From NCBI RefSeq assembly GCF_018141445.1, contig NZ_CP058649.1, positions 2,995,001 through 3,059,000 on the forward strand: 64,000 bases of DNA. Direction: 5' to 3'. This document shows positions 44,050 through 52,828 of this stretch, piece by piece. Made by a program: the position numbers and the translations under genes. Below the pieces are notes generated by a model, which was given only the letters and a program-made list of their open reading frames with translations, made no database searches and was not told the origin of the DNA. This DNA is from Vallitalea pronyensis (lineage in GTDB: Bacteria; Bacillota; Clostridia; Lachnospirales; Vallitaleaceae). Position 1 is the first letter of the stretch. The number at the start of each line of letters is the position of its first letter.

Positions 44050-44787
44050 TTGAGTATACCTGTAAAATTAGAGGTTTTTGAAGGACCTCTCGATCTATTA
44101 TTACATTTAATCGATAAAAATAAATTGAATATATACGATATTCCCATTGTCCTAGTTACAGATCAATACTTGGCATATATTAAGCGGTTAGAAGAGAACA
44201 ACATGGACATTATGAGTGAGTTCATTGAAATGGCAGCCACACTTATTCACATTAAGTCTAAGATGCTATTGCCTGCCCCTGAAGAGGAAGAAGAAGATAT
44301 TGATCCTCGTGCAGAATTAATGGAGCAACTGATTGAATATAAGAAATTTAAATACATTAAGGATAAGTTAAAGATAAGGCAGATTGATGCGGAAAAGGTC
44401 ATATTCAAGGAACCTTCTATTCCTGATGAAGTCTTGTGTTATCAAGAAGAGATTGACCCAAGCCAGCTTCTTCATGACATTGATTTTTCAAAAATCTATC
44501 AACTATTTCGTTCCGTGATGAAAAAGCAGTTGAATAAGGTGGACCATATTCGTAGTGAGTTTGGTGAAATTGTTAAAGAAGAATATACGGTGAATGAAAA
44601 AATAGACTATATTATGGCATTAACAGAGGATTATGAAACCATAAGTTTTCGTGAGGTCTTAGAATCAGGACATTCAAGAGTTGAACTCATTGTGACCTTC
44701 CTTGCTATATTGGAACTCATCAAAATGGGAAGCATTGATATTATTCAAGAAGACTTATTTGACGATATTGTCATTAGGAAATCATAG
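44050..44787 (+). CDS. scpA: Segregation and condensation protein A
   Basis: The 245-residue kleisin bridges Smc heads in the condensin complex. It starts IPVKLEVFEGPLDLLLHLIDKNKLNIYDIPI, the conserved N-terminal kleisin motif, and ends with a winged-helix segment (VELIVTFLAILELIKMGSIDIIQEDLFDDI). A central acidic EEEEED stretch is usual. The start is TTG at 44050, after GAGAGGAG. scpB follows 15 nt later. Confidence 0.95.
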   Translation: MSIPVKLEVFEGPLDLLLHLIDKNKLNIYDIPIVLVTDQYLAYIKRLEENNMDIMSEFIEMAATLIHIKSKMLLPAPEEEEEDIDPRAELMEQLIEYKKFKYIKDKLKIRQIDAEKVIFKEPSIPDEVLCYQEEIDPSQLLHDIDFSKIYQLFRSVMKKQLNKVDHIRSEFGEIVKEEYTVNEKIDYIMALTEDYETISFREVLESGHSRVELIVTFLAILELIKMGSIDIIQEDLFDDIVIRKS

Positions 44788-44802
44788 GAAGAAGGAATAC
44801 AG

Positions 44803-45372
44803 TTGAACAAGCTAGAAGCCATTATTGAAGGCATATTATTCTCAATGGGAGAAGCTGTTGAGCTAGATAAAATAGCAGATGCCATTGAACATGATAAGAA
44901 GACGACCAAGAAGATTATTCGAAACATGATGGATAAATACGATAGTCCTGAGCGGGGAATTATGATTATAGAGATTGATCATGCCTACCAGATGTGCACC
45001 AAGACAGAGTGTTATGAATACATCAGGCGGGTGAATCAAAAGTCCAAGAGTTATGTCTTAACAGATGTACTGCTTGAAACATTATCCATTATTGCCTATA
45101 AACAACCCATTACCAAGGCGCAGATTGAAAAAATAAGAGGCGTTAGCGCTTATCATTGTGTCAATAAACTGATTGAGTATAATTTGATATGTGAAAAAGG
45201 ACGTATGGATGCACCAGGTCGTCCTATTCTTTTTGGTACAACACAAGACTTTCTTAGGAACTTTGGTTTTCAGTCTGTGAATGATTTACCACCTATTGAA
45301 GAAGACCGCCTAACGAGCATTCAATTAGAAGCAGAAAAAGAGGCAATAGAGGAATTAGAATTAGTGGATTAA
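44803..45372 (+). CDS. scpB: Segregation and condensation protein B
   Basis: The 189-residue protein is the dimeric winged-helix partner of ScpA in the Smc complex. It begins KLEAIIEGILFSMGEAVELDKIADAI and contains LETLSIIAYKQPITKAQIEKIRGV and GRPILFGTTQDFLRNFG, all diagnostic. The start is TTG at 44803 with AAGAAGGAA upstream. It is co-transcribed with scpA and probably with the following carboxypeptidase. Confidence 0.95.
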   Translation: MNKLEAIIEGILFSMGEAVELDKIADAIEHDKKTTKKIIRNMMDKYDSPERGIMIIEIDHAYQMCTKTECYEYIRRVNQKSKSYVLTDVLLETLSIIAYKQPITKAQIEKIRGVSAYHCVNKLIEYNLICEKGRMDAPGRPILFGTTQDFLRNFGFQSVNDLPPIEEDRLTSIQLEAEKEAIEELELVD

Positions 45373-45451
45373 AGCGATACAGATTACAGGCATAATTTCA
45401 TGGTTTTTCTTATAAATTATTATAAGGGATTATTATAAGAAAGATGATGAT

Positions 45452-46627
45452 ATGAAAAAAATAAGAGTCGTGCTATACATAGTCATCATGTTATCTACAC
45501 TAATGGGTAACATGGTTTTTGCTGATTCGGAAAAAGAAAAGAGCAAAGAACCTGAGCAATTACATGCTTACTCAGCTCTATTAATGGATAAACACAGTGG
45601 TCGCGTTTTATGGGATAAAAAAGGTTATGAAGAAAGGTCCATGGCCAGTACAACAAAAATCATGACCTGTATCATAGCCCTTGAATCATGTAAAATGGAT
45701 GAAATAGTGAAAGTAAGTGAAAAAGCGTCCAGAGCGCCAAAAGTTAAGATGTATATTCGGCCAGATGAAGAATACTATTTGGGGGATTTGCTTCATGCAT
45801 TGATGCTTATATCCTCTAATGATGTAGCCATTGCTATAGCTGAGCATATTAGCGGCACAACAGAAGATTTCTGTAATAAAATGACTCAAAAAGCGAGAGC
45901 ATTAGGCGCCATTAATACAAGTTATAAAACACCTAATGGATTAGATGCTGAAGGGCATTATACCACGGCATATGACTTAGCGCTTATTACGCGTTATGCT
46001 ATGGAGAATGAAGCTTTTGTTAAATTAGTCAATACACCTTCAATAGCTTTTAATGAAATAACATCAAATCGTCCTTTTAATATTACCAACAAAGATGCAT
46101 TCTTGAATATGTATGAAGGAGCAAATGGGGTCAAAACAGGCTTTACATCAAAAGCCGGTTATTGTTTCGTTGGCTCAGCAAAACGTGGTGATATGGAATT
46201 GATATCCGTTGTTTTGGCTTCAGGATGGCCAAATAACAGAACTTATCGTTGGGCAGATACCAAGAAGATTATGGATTATGGTTTTGGTAACTTTAAAACA
46301 AAGTCTGTTTTGAGCAGCGGGCAGCATGTTTCTCAGCTTCCTGTTGATCAAGGTATAGGTAAAGATATCGATGTTTACACCACAGAAGATATTGATATCT
46401 GTCTTGGTGCAGACGAAGAGGTGACCATACTCTATAACGTAGAACCTCATCTAATAGCACCCGTCGAAATTGGGCAACATGTAGGTAGCGCAGAAATATA
46501 TGTGGATGGCCAATTGTACGCTTCTAGCCCTTTAATCACCAACACAGCTATTGAAAAAATAGATTTTACCTATACATTCCACAAAGTACTTAACGCATTT
46601 GTACTATTCTCAAATGATGAGCAATAA
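45452..46627 (+). CDS. D-alanyl-D-alanine carboxypeptidase (S11 family)
   Basis: The 391-residue protein is the second S11 penicillin-binding protein of the window. It has a signal peptide (about residues 1-24), the catalytic Ser66-x-x-Lys69 in ASTTKIMT, an SSNDVAIAIAEH motif, and KTG in GVKTGFTSKAG. A C-terminal PBP5-like beta domain and a hydrophobic C-terminal anchor follow. Its place after scpAB and before rluB is like that of dacB in Bacillus and Clostridium, where DacB acts on the spore cortex; I do not assign the symbol firmly. Confidence 0.88.
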   Translation: MKKIRVVLYIVIMLSTLMGNMVFADSEKEKSKEPEQLHAYSALLMDKHSGRVLWDKKGYEERSMASTTKIMTCIIALESCKMDEIVKVSEKASRAPKVKMYIRPDEEYYLGDLLHALMLISSNDVAIAIAEHISGTTEDFCNKMTQKARALGAINTSYKTPNGLDAEGHYTTAYDLALITRYAMENEAFVKLVNTPSIAFNEITSNRPFNITNKDAFLNMYEGANGVKTGFTSKAGYCFVGSAKRGDMELISVVLASGWPNNRTYRWADTKKIMDYGFGNFKTKSVLSSGQHVSQLPVDQGIGKDIDVYTTEDIDICLGADEEVTILYNVEPHLIAPVEIGQHVGSAEIYVDGQLYASSPLITNTAIEKIDFTYTFHKVLNAFVLFSNDEQ

Positions 46628-46647
46628 GAGACTAAAGGAGAATCAAC

Positions 46648-47358
46648 ATGGAGATTCGATTACAGAAGTATTTAGCAGATGCAGGTATAGCATCACGAAG
46701 AAAATCTGAGATACTTATACAAGAGGGTATGGTAACAGTTAATGGGAGGACGGTCAAGGCTTTAGGTACGAAAATTAATCCTCAAAAAGATATCATAAAA
46801 TATGAGGGAAAAGTCATTAAGCAAAATACCCGTCATGTGTATTTCATGTTAAACAAGCCAACAGGCTATATCACCACTGTTTCTGATGAGAAAGGAAGAA
46901 AAACAGTGATGGACTTGATTGATTATCCTACAAGACTATACCCTATTGGACGATTAGATTATAACACAAGCGGTCTACTTCTATTAACCAATGATGGAGA
47001 CCTTACGTATCGGTTAACACATCCTAAGCATGAAGTTGAGAAAAAGTATCTTGTTACCATAAAAGGTGTGCCAACGGAAAAACAATTAGGTGAATTACGT
47101 AAGGGAGTCAATCTAGGTGTGTATAAAACCTCCCGTTCCAAAATTCGGGTTGTTGATGCCAAAGAAGGTTTAACCACATTACAAGTCTGTATCCATGAAG
47201 GTAAGAATAGACAAGTAAGACGTATGTTTGAACATATAGGATTTACCGTGACCAAGTTAAAAAGAACCGCCATTGGCCGGTTAACATTAAGTGGGTTAAA
47301 ACATGGAAAATATCGCCCCCTAACAAAAGAAGAAATTCATTATCTAAGAAAATTATAA
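46648..47358 (+). CDS. rluB: 23S rRNA pseudouridine synthase, RluB type
   Basis: The 236-residue enzyme has an N-terminal S4 RNA-binding domain (EIRLQKYLADAGIASRRKSEILIQEGMVTVNG) and a pseudouridine synthase domain with the catalytic Asp in GRLDYNTSGLLLLTNDG, and KNRQVRRMFEHIG near the end. The RsuA/RluB family matures large-subunit rRNA. It follows the carboxypeptidase by 20 nt with AAAGGAG before the ATG, and a terminator closes the scpA-rluB run. Confidence 0.93.
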   Translation: MEIRLQKYLADAGIASRRKSEILIQEGMVTVNGRTVKALGTKINPQKDIIKYEGKVIKQNTRHVYFMLNKPTGYITTVSDEKGRKTVMDLIDYPTRLYPIGRLDYNTSGLLLLTNDGDLTYRLTHPKHEVEKKYLVTIKGVPTEKQLGELRKGVNLGVYKTSRSKIRVVDAKEGLTTLQVCIHEGKNRQVRRMFEHIGFTVTKLKRTAIGRLTLSGLKHGKYRPLTKEEIHYLRKL

Positions 47359-47380
47359 ATAATACCTGAGCAAAGTAAAG

Positions 47381-47403
47381 CCCTCTAAACAGAGGGTTTT
47401 TTT
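47381..47403 (+). terminator. Intrinsic terminator after rluB
   Basis: CCCTCT (47381-47386) and AGAGGG (47391-47396) form the stem, followed by seven T residues. Confidence 0.85.
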
Positions 47404-47684
47404 GATGAAAAGTAACAAGTAAGCATCAAGCTTCATATAATAGAGTATACCAACTAATGCTTGATATGTAGACAAGCATGAACGGTATTCCATCCATTTA
47501 TTCGTTTATTAGGAGAAGGTCAGATTCATATGTGATGAAGACATTGACTAAGAATGATACAGAATGACACATGGTTTAATCAATAGGGCTAATGACATTA
47601 TTAAACCGATAAAAGTGTACAGGCTTTTAGGAAAAAGAAGACAGATGTATATCCCAAAAGAAGTTATTTTAATCAGTTAGCCAG

Positions 47685-47769
47685 GGGCTATCTTATTGGT
47701 ACACCATTCACGCATCACTCATTTTCTAACCTTATCGATTTGATATGTACCTATAGAAAGAGATAGCCC
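47685..47769 (+). ncRNA. Candidate structured RNA in a 906-nt intergenic region
   Basis: GGGCTATCT (47685-47693) is perfectly complementary to AGATAGCCC (47761-47769), and nested GGTAC (47698-47702) pairs with GTACC (47747-47751), leaving a 44-nt apical region. Strand and function are unknown; no ORF runs through it with a ribosome binding site. I recognise no riboswitch class. Confidence 0.3.
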
Positions 47770-47880
47770 AACTTTATGTTAAAAAGGTGAATTGACCAAT
47801 GAAATTTGATTAAGCATAACCTTATTAAAGTTAAGAGCCACAAAAGGCATAAATAAAAGGTAAGAGTAACATAAAAGGGA

Positions 47881-47903
47881 GGGCGAGAACGAATTTCTCG
47901 CCC
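47881..47903. repeat. Strong GC-rich hairpin without T run
   Basis: GGGCGAGAA (47881-47889) and TTCTCGCCC (47895-47903) form a perfect 9-bp stem. Just downstream, GGAGG (47930-47934) precedes an ATG at 47942 that is followed by one Asp codon and TAA. The remaining part of 47404-48264 shows no gene. Confidence 0.45.
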
Positions 47904-48264
47904 CTCAGTTATGATTAAAAATAAATACTGGAGGTAATAAAATGGATTAACGACTACTCAATAAGCATTCTTCGCATGTGTAAAATCTTTATGTACAATT
48001 AAAGAAAACCTATGAGTAAGTAATTCAATAAAAATATTATCATACTTCCTTCAAAAAGTCAATGAATAATTAAAATATTAACAATATAAAGAAAACGACT
48101 GATAATAACCACTTGTGCGTGTTTTAATGGAACTTTTACCTTATTTATCAAAAGACTAGCAGGGTGAAATGGTCAGAAAATAACTTTGGTGACAGGAATT
48201 TACAAACTATTTACTAAATTTCCTTTATAATTGGTACATACCATAGATGAAGGAGGTTTTTATA

Positions 48265-49893
48265 ATGTTTCAAAAGAAAAATAAGTTTTTAACGATTGTA
48301 TTGCTAATCATTTTCGTACTTTTTAATGTACCTCATGTTACAATGGCTCATTCCAATAGGGATATCGTCATAAGTGAGGTGGCTTGGATGGGTACTACAG
48401 ACAGTTTTCTTGATGAATGGATAGAGCTCTACAATAACACCCATAGTGCTATTCCTTTAGATGGGTGGACTTTAAAAGCAATAGATGGTAAGCCATCTAT
48501 TAACTTAAGTGGTACCATACCTGCTGATGGCTATTTTCTCCTTGAAAGGACAGATGATACGTCTGTAAGCCATGTGGCGGCTGATGTGATTTACACAGGA
48601 TCATTAGAAAATGCTGGAGAAGTACTTGAACTTCGTGATGCATCAGGGGTATTAATAGATACCGTTGGCACTGGTACATGGTATGCAGGTGATAATAGCT
48701 TAAAGGCCACCATGGAAAGAGTGGACAAAACAGGAAGTGGTACCGATGCATCCAATTGGGTAACTTCAACAGCAAGTTATAATGGAGGATATGGAACGCC
48801 ACAAAGTGCTGCAATTATTGGCAGTGGCAGCTGGACACCTGGTACATTAGAGATTCATCATATCAATGTTGGACAAGGAGATGCTACCTTGGTGGTAAGT
48901 CCGTCAGGAAAAAGTATGCTATTAGATGCAGGAGAATCCTATTGGAATAGCAGTGCTGATGCACAAGTTATAGGACCATATATTGAGGCTGTTATCGGGA
49001 AGAAGGCGTTAGACTATGTCCTTATTAGCCATTTTCATCTTGACCATATTGGATATGTGGGGAAAGGTGGCTTATGGCATCTTGTGGAACAACAGAACTT
49101 TACAGTGGGAAAAATGATTCACAGGGATTATACCAACTACTTAGGTACCACAAGCGGTACATTTAATCATTGGAAGACATATCTAGAAGGTACAGGTCAT
49201 AGTAAATTAAATCCAGAAATAGCCATAGAAGGTACGGACCAGATTAATTTAGGTGGTGGGGTTGTGGTCAATATTCTTGTTACAGATGGTAATGGTGCCA
49301 TGATTCAAGGCGATTTTAGCGGTAACACCATACCACCATCTGAAAATGATTATAGCATAGGTGTCAACATAAGTTATGGCGAGTTTGACGAATGGATTGG
49401 TGGCGATTTATCTGGTGAATTTGCTTCAAGCATCTTTAACTATACCTACCACGATATTGAATTAAGTGCAGCAAAAGAAATTGGGGATGTAGATGTTTAT
49501 CGTGTCAATCATCATGGCAGTGACCATTCCAGCAATCCAACATTTGTTAATCAATTAGACCCTGAAGTATCCATTATATCTGTTGGGGATGCTAATCCAT
49601 ACGGGCACCCTCGTCAAGCTGTTATGGACCGCGTGTTAGCTACCAGTGACGTATACTTAACAGAAAGAGGTGATACGTCAACGGACATAGGTAACGCAAT
49701 CGTATCCGGTCATATTGTCATCAAGACAACGGATGGAACCCATTATACGGTTAATGGAACCCCCTATGTTGCCACAGAGCCTAATCGTGTGGACCAAGAT
49801 GGTGATGGATATTTTGTAGAAGTAGATCCTGATGATGGTAATAGCAGTATCATACCAGCAGCCAATGGTGGTATAGATCCCATGTATCAATGA
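48265..49893 (+). CDS. Secreted lamin-tail domain / metallo-beta-lactamase protein
   Basis: The 542-residue protein has a signal peptide (cleavage near residue 28), a lamin-tail (LTD) domain (about residues 33-165, starting IVISEVAWMG with DEWIELYNN), then a ComEC-like metallo-beta-lactamase domain starting HHINVGQGDATLVVSPSGKSMLLDAG with the metal motif SHFHLDHIG, HHGSDHSSNP and GHPR. A DQDGDGYFVEVDPDDG tail looks like a calcium-binding segment. It is probably an extracellular nuclease or phosphodiesterase. An upstream ATG at 48247 precedes the AAGGAGG site; the ATG at 48265 is the start. Confidence 0.85.
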   Translation: MFQKKNKFLTIVLLIIFVLFNVPHVTMAHSNRDIVISEVAWMGTTDSFLDEWIELYNNTHSAIPLDGWTLKAIDGKPSINLSGTIPADGYFLLERTDDTSVSHVAADVIYTGSLENAGEVLELRDASGVLIDTVGTGTWYAGDNSLKATMERVDKTGSGTDASNWVTSTASYNGGYGTPQSAAIIGSGSWTPGTLEIHHINVGQGDATLVVSPSGKSMLLDAGESYWNSSADAQVIGPYIEAVIGKKALDYVLISHFHLDHIGYVGKGGLWHLVEQQNFTVGKMIHRDYTNYLGTTSGTFNHWKTYLEGTGHSKLNPEIAIEGTDQINLGGGVVVNILVTDGNGAMIQGDFSGNTIPPSENDYSIGVNISYGEFDEWIGGDLSGEFASSIFNYTYHDIELSAAKEIGDVDVYRVNHHGSDHSSNPTFVNQLDPEVSIISVGDANPYGHPRQAVMDRVLATSDVYLTERGDTSTDIGNAIVSGHIVIKTTDGTHYTVNGTPYVATEPNRVDQDGDGYFVEVDPDDGNSSIIPAANGGIDPMYQ

Positions 49894-50024
49894 ATGATAT
49901 GGGATATGGATAACCTTTTATTTATCTACCTTGATGGAGAGCGGTATTAGACGTTGTTTATTTTTACAATAATTAGTTGAGAGGTACTAAAAATACGACT
50001 CTTGTGAGTAGGGTACATCATATG

Positions 50025-50088
50025 CAATCCCAAAGGAAAGATGCTATCTTTATTTATAGACATGCACTTACCTAAGGGATTGTTTTTT
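50025..50088 (+). terminator. Terminator-like hairpin with long loop
   Basis: CAATCCC (50025-50031) pairs with GGGATTG (50076-50082), followed by TTTTTT. The 44-nt loop may contain further pairing. Confidence 0.55.
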
Positions 50089-50186
50089 GTTGAAAGATGT
50101 GATAGGATAAGTGCTAATATAGATGTTTTTGATAGGTAAAAAATGCCCTTTTTGTCACAAATGGAATAATTAGATGAAAGAAATAC

Positions 50187-50214
50187 GTCCCATAGGGTTA
50201 CACTAATATGGGAC
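50187..50214. repeat. Perfect hairpin upstream of the decarboxylase operon
   Basis: GTCCCATA (50187-50194) and TATGGGAC (50207-50214) form an 8-bp stem within the 581-nt gap. Its role is unknown, and no gene is seen in the gap. Confidence 0.4.
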
Positions 50215-50392
50215 TGGGTGAAGCTGTTATAAGCTCTGTGAATGAGCCAATAATATAACTCTAAAAGTATTTATTTAGTTAGGAAAAAGATTTAATAAGA
50301 GTATATTATTTAAAGATAATTGTACTTGTAACTAAATATTTTAATAGTAGGATTGCCTATTAGAAAAAAATAGTAATATTTCCGGTTTTAAC

Positions 50393-50421
50393 TTGAAAAT
50401 TGCCAAAGTTTCATGTAAAAT
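50393..50421 (+). promoter_or_regulatory. Promoter of the sodium-pump decarboxylase operon
   Basis: TTGAAA (50393-50398) and TAAAAT (50416-50421) are 17 nt apart. The promoter is flanked by CCGGTT (50382-50387) and AACCGG (50425-50430), an inverted pair that could be an operator. Confidence 0.65.
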
Positions 50422-50474
50422 GATAACCGGTGAAAGTTGCATTGTTTTACATAAAGAAAATGGAGGGTTAATGC

Positions 50475-52007
50475 ATGAGTATTCAAAACATGATCAATGA
50501 ACTCACTAACCGTCGACATGCTATTGAAACAGGTGGCAGAGATGCTGCAATTAATAAATTACACGCAGAATCTAAAATGACGGCTAGAGAAAGAATTGAA
50601 GAATTACTTGACACGAACAGTTTTGTTGAAGTTGGAGCCTTCGTGAAGCACCGTTCAACAGATTTTAACTTAAGTGTTAAAGACACTCCAGCTGATGGCG
50701 TTATAACTGGTTACGGGACAATAGAAGGTCGATTAATATACGTATTCAGTCAAGACGTAACTGTTTTAGGCGGGGCATTAGGTGAAATGCACGCTAAGAA
50801 AATTTGTACGGTTTATGATATGGCTATGAAAATGGGTGCGCCAATCATTGCTTTGCTTGATTCTAAAGGTCTTAGACTTCAAGAATCTACAGATGCACTT
50901 CATGGTTTCGGAGAAATTTTCTTAAAGCAAACATTAGCATCTGGAGTTATACCACAAATTACAGCAATTCTTGGTACGTGTGGTGGTGGAGCTACGATTA
51001 TGCCATCTTTATCTGATTTTACATTTATGACCAAGGAAGCTACAAGTTTATTTGTTAATAGTCCTAATGCGTTAGATAGTAAAACGGAAACATTAGAGTC
51101 CATTGCAAGTGCCAAGTTTCATGCAGAAGAAACGGGTATTGTTGATTTTATATGCGAGGATGAAAAGTCGCTTCTTGAATCGGTTAGGGATTTAACAAAC
51201 ATGTTACCATCAAACAACTTTGATGAGGCACCAATCTTTGATACAAATGATGACCTTAACCGTGTGTCAAATGATCTTAATGAAATGGCTTCAGCAGATG
51301 TAACAGCAGGTTATGATATGAAAGCTGTTATTGGACATGTTGCTGATAATCACGTGTTTGTTGAGACAAAAGCAGACTTTGCACCTTCTATGGTTACAGG
51401 ATTTGTTAATCTTAATGGCCAGTCTGTTGGTGTTGTAGCTAATCAAAGCGTTGAGAACGAAAAATTAACGTCCAGCGCCTGTGAAAAAGCTGCAAAATTC
51501 ATTAGATTCTGCGATGCTTTTAACATACCAATTGTATCTTTTACAGATATTGACGGCTTTAACGCTTCAGTATCGGAAGAAAAAGTAGGTTTATCGAAGA
51601 TGGCTGCTAAACTTGTTTCTGCTTTTGCTGATGCGACAGTACCTAAGATTAATGTGGTTGTAGGAAGAGGATTTGGGACAGCTTATGTAGCAATGAACAG
51701 TAAGCATATAGGAGCGGATATTGTATATGCTTGGCCTAACAGCCAGATTTCCATGATGAATGCGGATTCTGCGGTACGTATTATGTATGCTGATGAAGTA
51801 AAAGATGAAAAAGTAACTGCTGAAGATATAGCAAGCAAAACAGTGGAGTATACAGACATGCAGGCTAGTCCATACGCTGCTGCAAGCCGAGGTTATGTGG
51901 ATGATATTATTGAACCAGCAGCCACAAGAAAACGTGTGATTGCTGCTCTTGAAATGTTATACAGCAAACGTGAGACAAGACCGGATAAAAAACATGGAAC
52001 CCTATAA
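50475..52007 (+). CDS. mmdA: Acyl-CoA carboxyltransferase (12S / MmdA-like alpha subunit)
   Basis: The 510-residue protein is a biotin-dependent carboxyltransferase of the propionyl-CoA carboxylase beta/methylmalonyl-CoA decarboxylase alpha type. ARERIEELLDTNSFVE, YVFSQDVTVLGGALGEMHAKKI, and GTCGGGATIMP give the acyl-CoA and oxyanion sites. It would transfer the carboxyl group from methylmalonyl-CoA or a related acyl-CoA to the biotin of the carrier encoded two genes later. It heads a five-gene operon with pump subunits. GGAGG precedes the ATG. The acyl-CoA specificity is inferred. Confidence 0.85.
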   Translation: MSIQNMINELTNRRHAIETGGRDAAINKLHAESKMTARERIEELLDTNSFVEVGAFVKHRSTDFNLSVKDTPADGVITGYGTIEGRLIYVFSQDVTVLGGALGEMHAKKICTVYDMAMKMGAPIIALLDSKGLRLQESTDALHGFGEIFLKQTLASGVIPQITAILGTCGGGATIMPSLSDFTFMTKEATSLFVNSPNALDSKTETLESIASAKFHAEETGIVDFICEDEKSLLESVRDLTNMLPSNNFDEAPIFDTNDDLNRVSNDLNEMASADVTAGYDMKAVIGHVADNHVFVETKADFAPSMVTGFVNLNGQSVGVVANQSVENEKLTSSACEKAAKFIRFCDAFNIPIVSFTDIDGFNASVSEEKVGLSKMAAKLVSAFADATVPKINVVVGRGFGTAYVAMNSKHIGADIVYAWPNSQISMMNADSAVRIMYADEVKDEKVTAEDIASKTVEYTDMQASPYAAASRGYVDDIIEPAATRKRVIAALEMLYSKRETRPDKKHGTL

Positions 52008-52022
52008 AGAGGTGAATATTTA

Positions 52023-52322
52023 ATGGATAATATTTTACAAGAAGGTGTCGTTGCACTGATTAGTGGAATGGGTATTGTATTCTTAGTTCTTATTCTTATT
52101 GCTATTATTATATGGCTATTTAAATTCATCCAGCAACCCCAGGAAAAAGTAATTGAAGTTGTACCCGCTCAGGTTACCACACACGAAGAAGAGCAACAAA
52201 CAGATGATTTAGAACTCATTGCTGTTATTACAGCTGCTATTGCAGCACAATTAGATACCTCAACGGATAAGCTACAAGTAAAATCTTTTAGAAAAATTGG
52301 TTCAAATCGCTCAAGATGGTAA
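52023..52322 (+). CDS. OadG-type small subunit of the sodium-pump decarboxylase
   Basis: The 99-residue protein has one N-terminal membrane helix (about residues 10-32, LISGMGIVFLVLILIAIIIW) and a C-terminal cytosolic part ending in a basic RKIGSNRSRW. This is the OadG/MmdD type that stabilises the complex and links the carboxyltransferase to the membrane. GAGGTG precedes the ATG, 15 nt after the previous gene. Confidence 0.85.
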   Translation: MDNILQEGVVALISGMGIVFLVLILIAIIIWLFKFIQQPQEKVIEVVPAQVTTHEEEQQTDDLELIAVITAAIAAQLDTSTDKLQVKSFRKIGSNRSRW

Positions 52323-52419
52323 TGATGTGGCATTATAGGCCTTAGAACTTTAATGATTTAAATTGGTGAATACTGAGATGATGTAATTATAACTTAATGA
52401 TTTGTTAGGAGGATTTATC

Positions 52420-52797
52420 ATGAGAAATTTTCAAGTTACTGTTAATGGTAATACATACGAGGTTGCCGTAGAGGAAATTGGTAGTGGCGGGGTAACAGCA
52501 GCACCAGTTACCGCTCCAGCCACAACAGCAGCTCCAAAAGCACCTGCAGCTCAGAAGCCAGCAGCTTCAGCAGCATCTGCAGGAGCTACAAAAGTAACTG
52601 CTCCTATGCAAGGTAAAATTGTAGACGTAAAAGTTTCTGAAGGTCAACAAGTACAAGCTGGGGATGTGTTAGCTATTCTCGAAGCCATGAAGATGGAGAA
52701 TGAAGTTGTTGCTCCAGCGGCAGGTACAGTTGCCTCAGTTAATGTTTCAGCTGGTCAGAGTGTTGAGACAGGAGATTTAATCGTATCTCTAAACTAA
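52420..52797 (+). CDS. Biotin carboxyl carrier subunit
   Basis: The 125-residue protein has a short N-terminal domain ([20 protein letters not shown]), an Ala-Pro-rich flexible linker, and a biotinyl domain with the EAMKMEN motif, whose Lys carries biotin. It shuttles carboxyl groups between the carboxyltransferase and the membrane pump, as GcdC/MmdC do. An upstream frame start at 52402 is rejected since TAGGAGG fits the ATG at 52420. Confidence 0.93.
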   Translation: MRNFQVTVNGNTYEVAVEEIGSGGVTAAPVTAPATTAAPKAPAAQKPAASAASAGATKVTAPMQGKIVDVKVSEGQQVQAGDVLAILEAMKMENEVVAPAAGTVASVNVSAGQSVETGDLIVSLN

Positions 52798-52828
52798 GCA
52801 TTTAACATAGTAGGGAGGTAACGCTATA

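Noticed and set aside
46959..47273. 104-codon open frame on the minus strand
   Set aside because: It is antisense to rluB, with no start signal.
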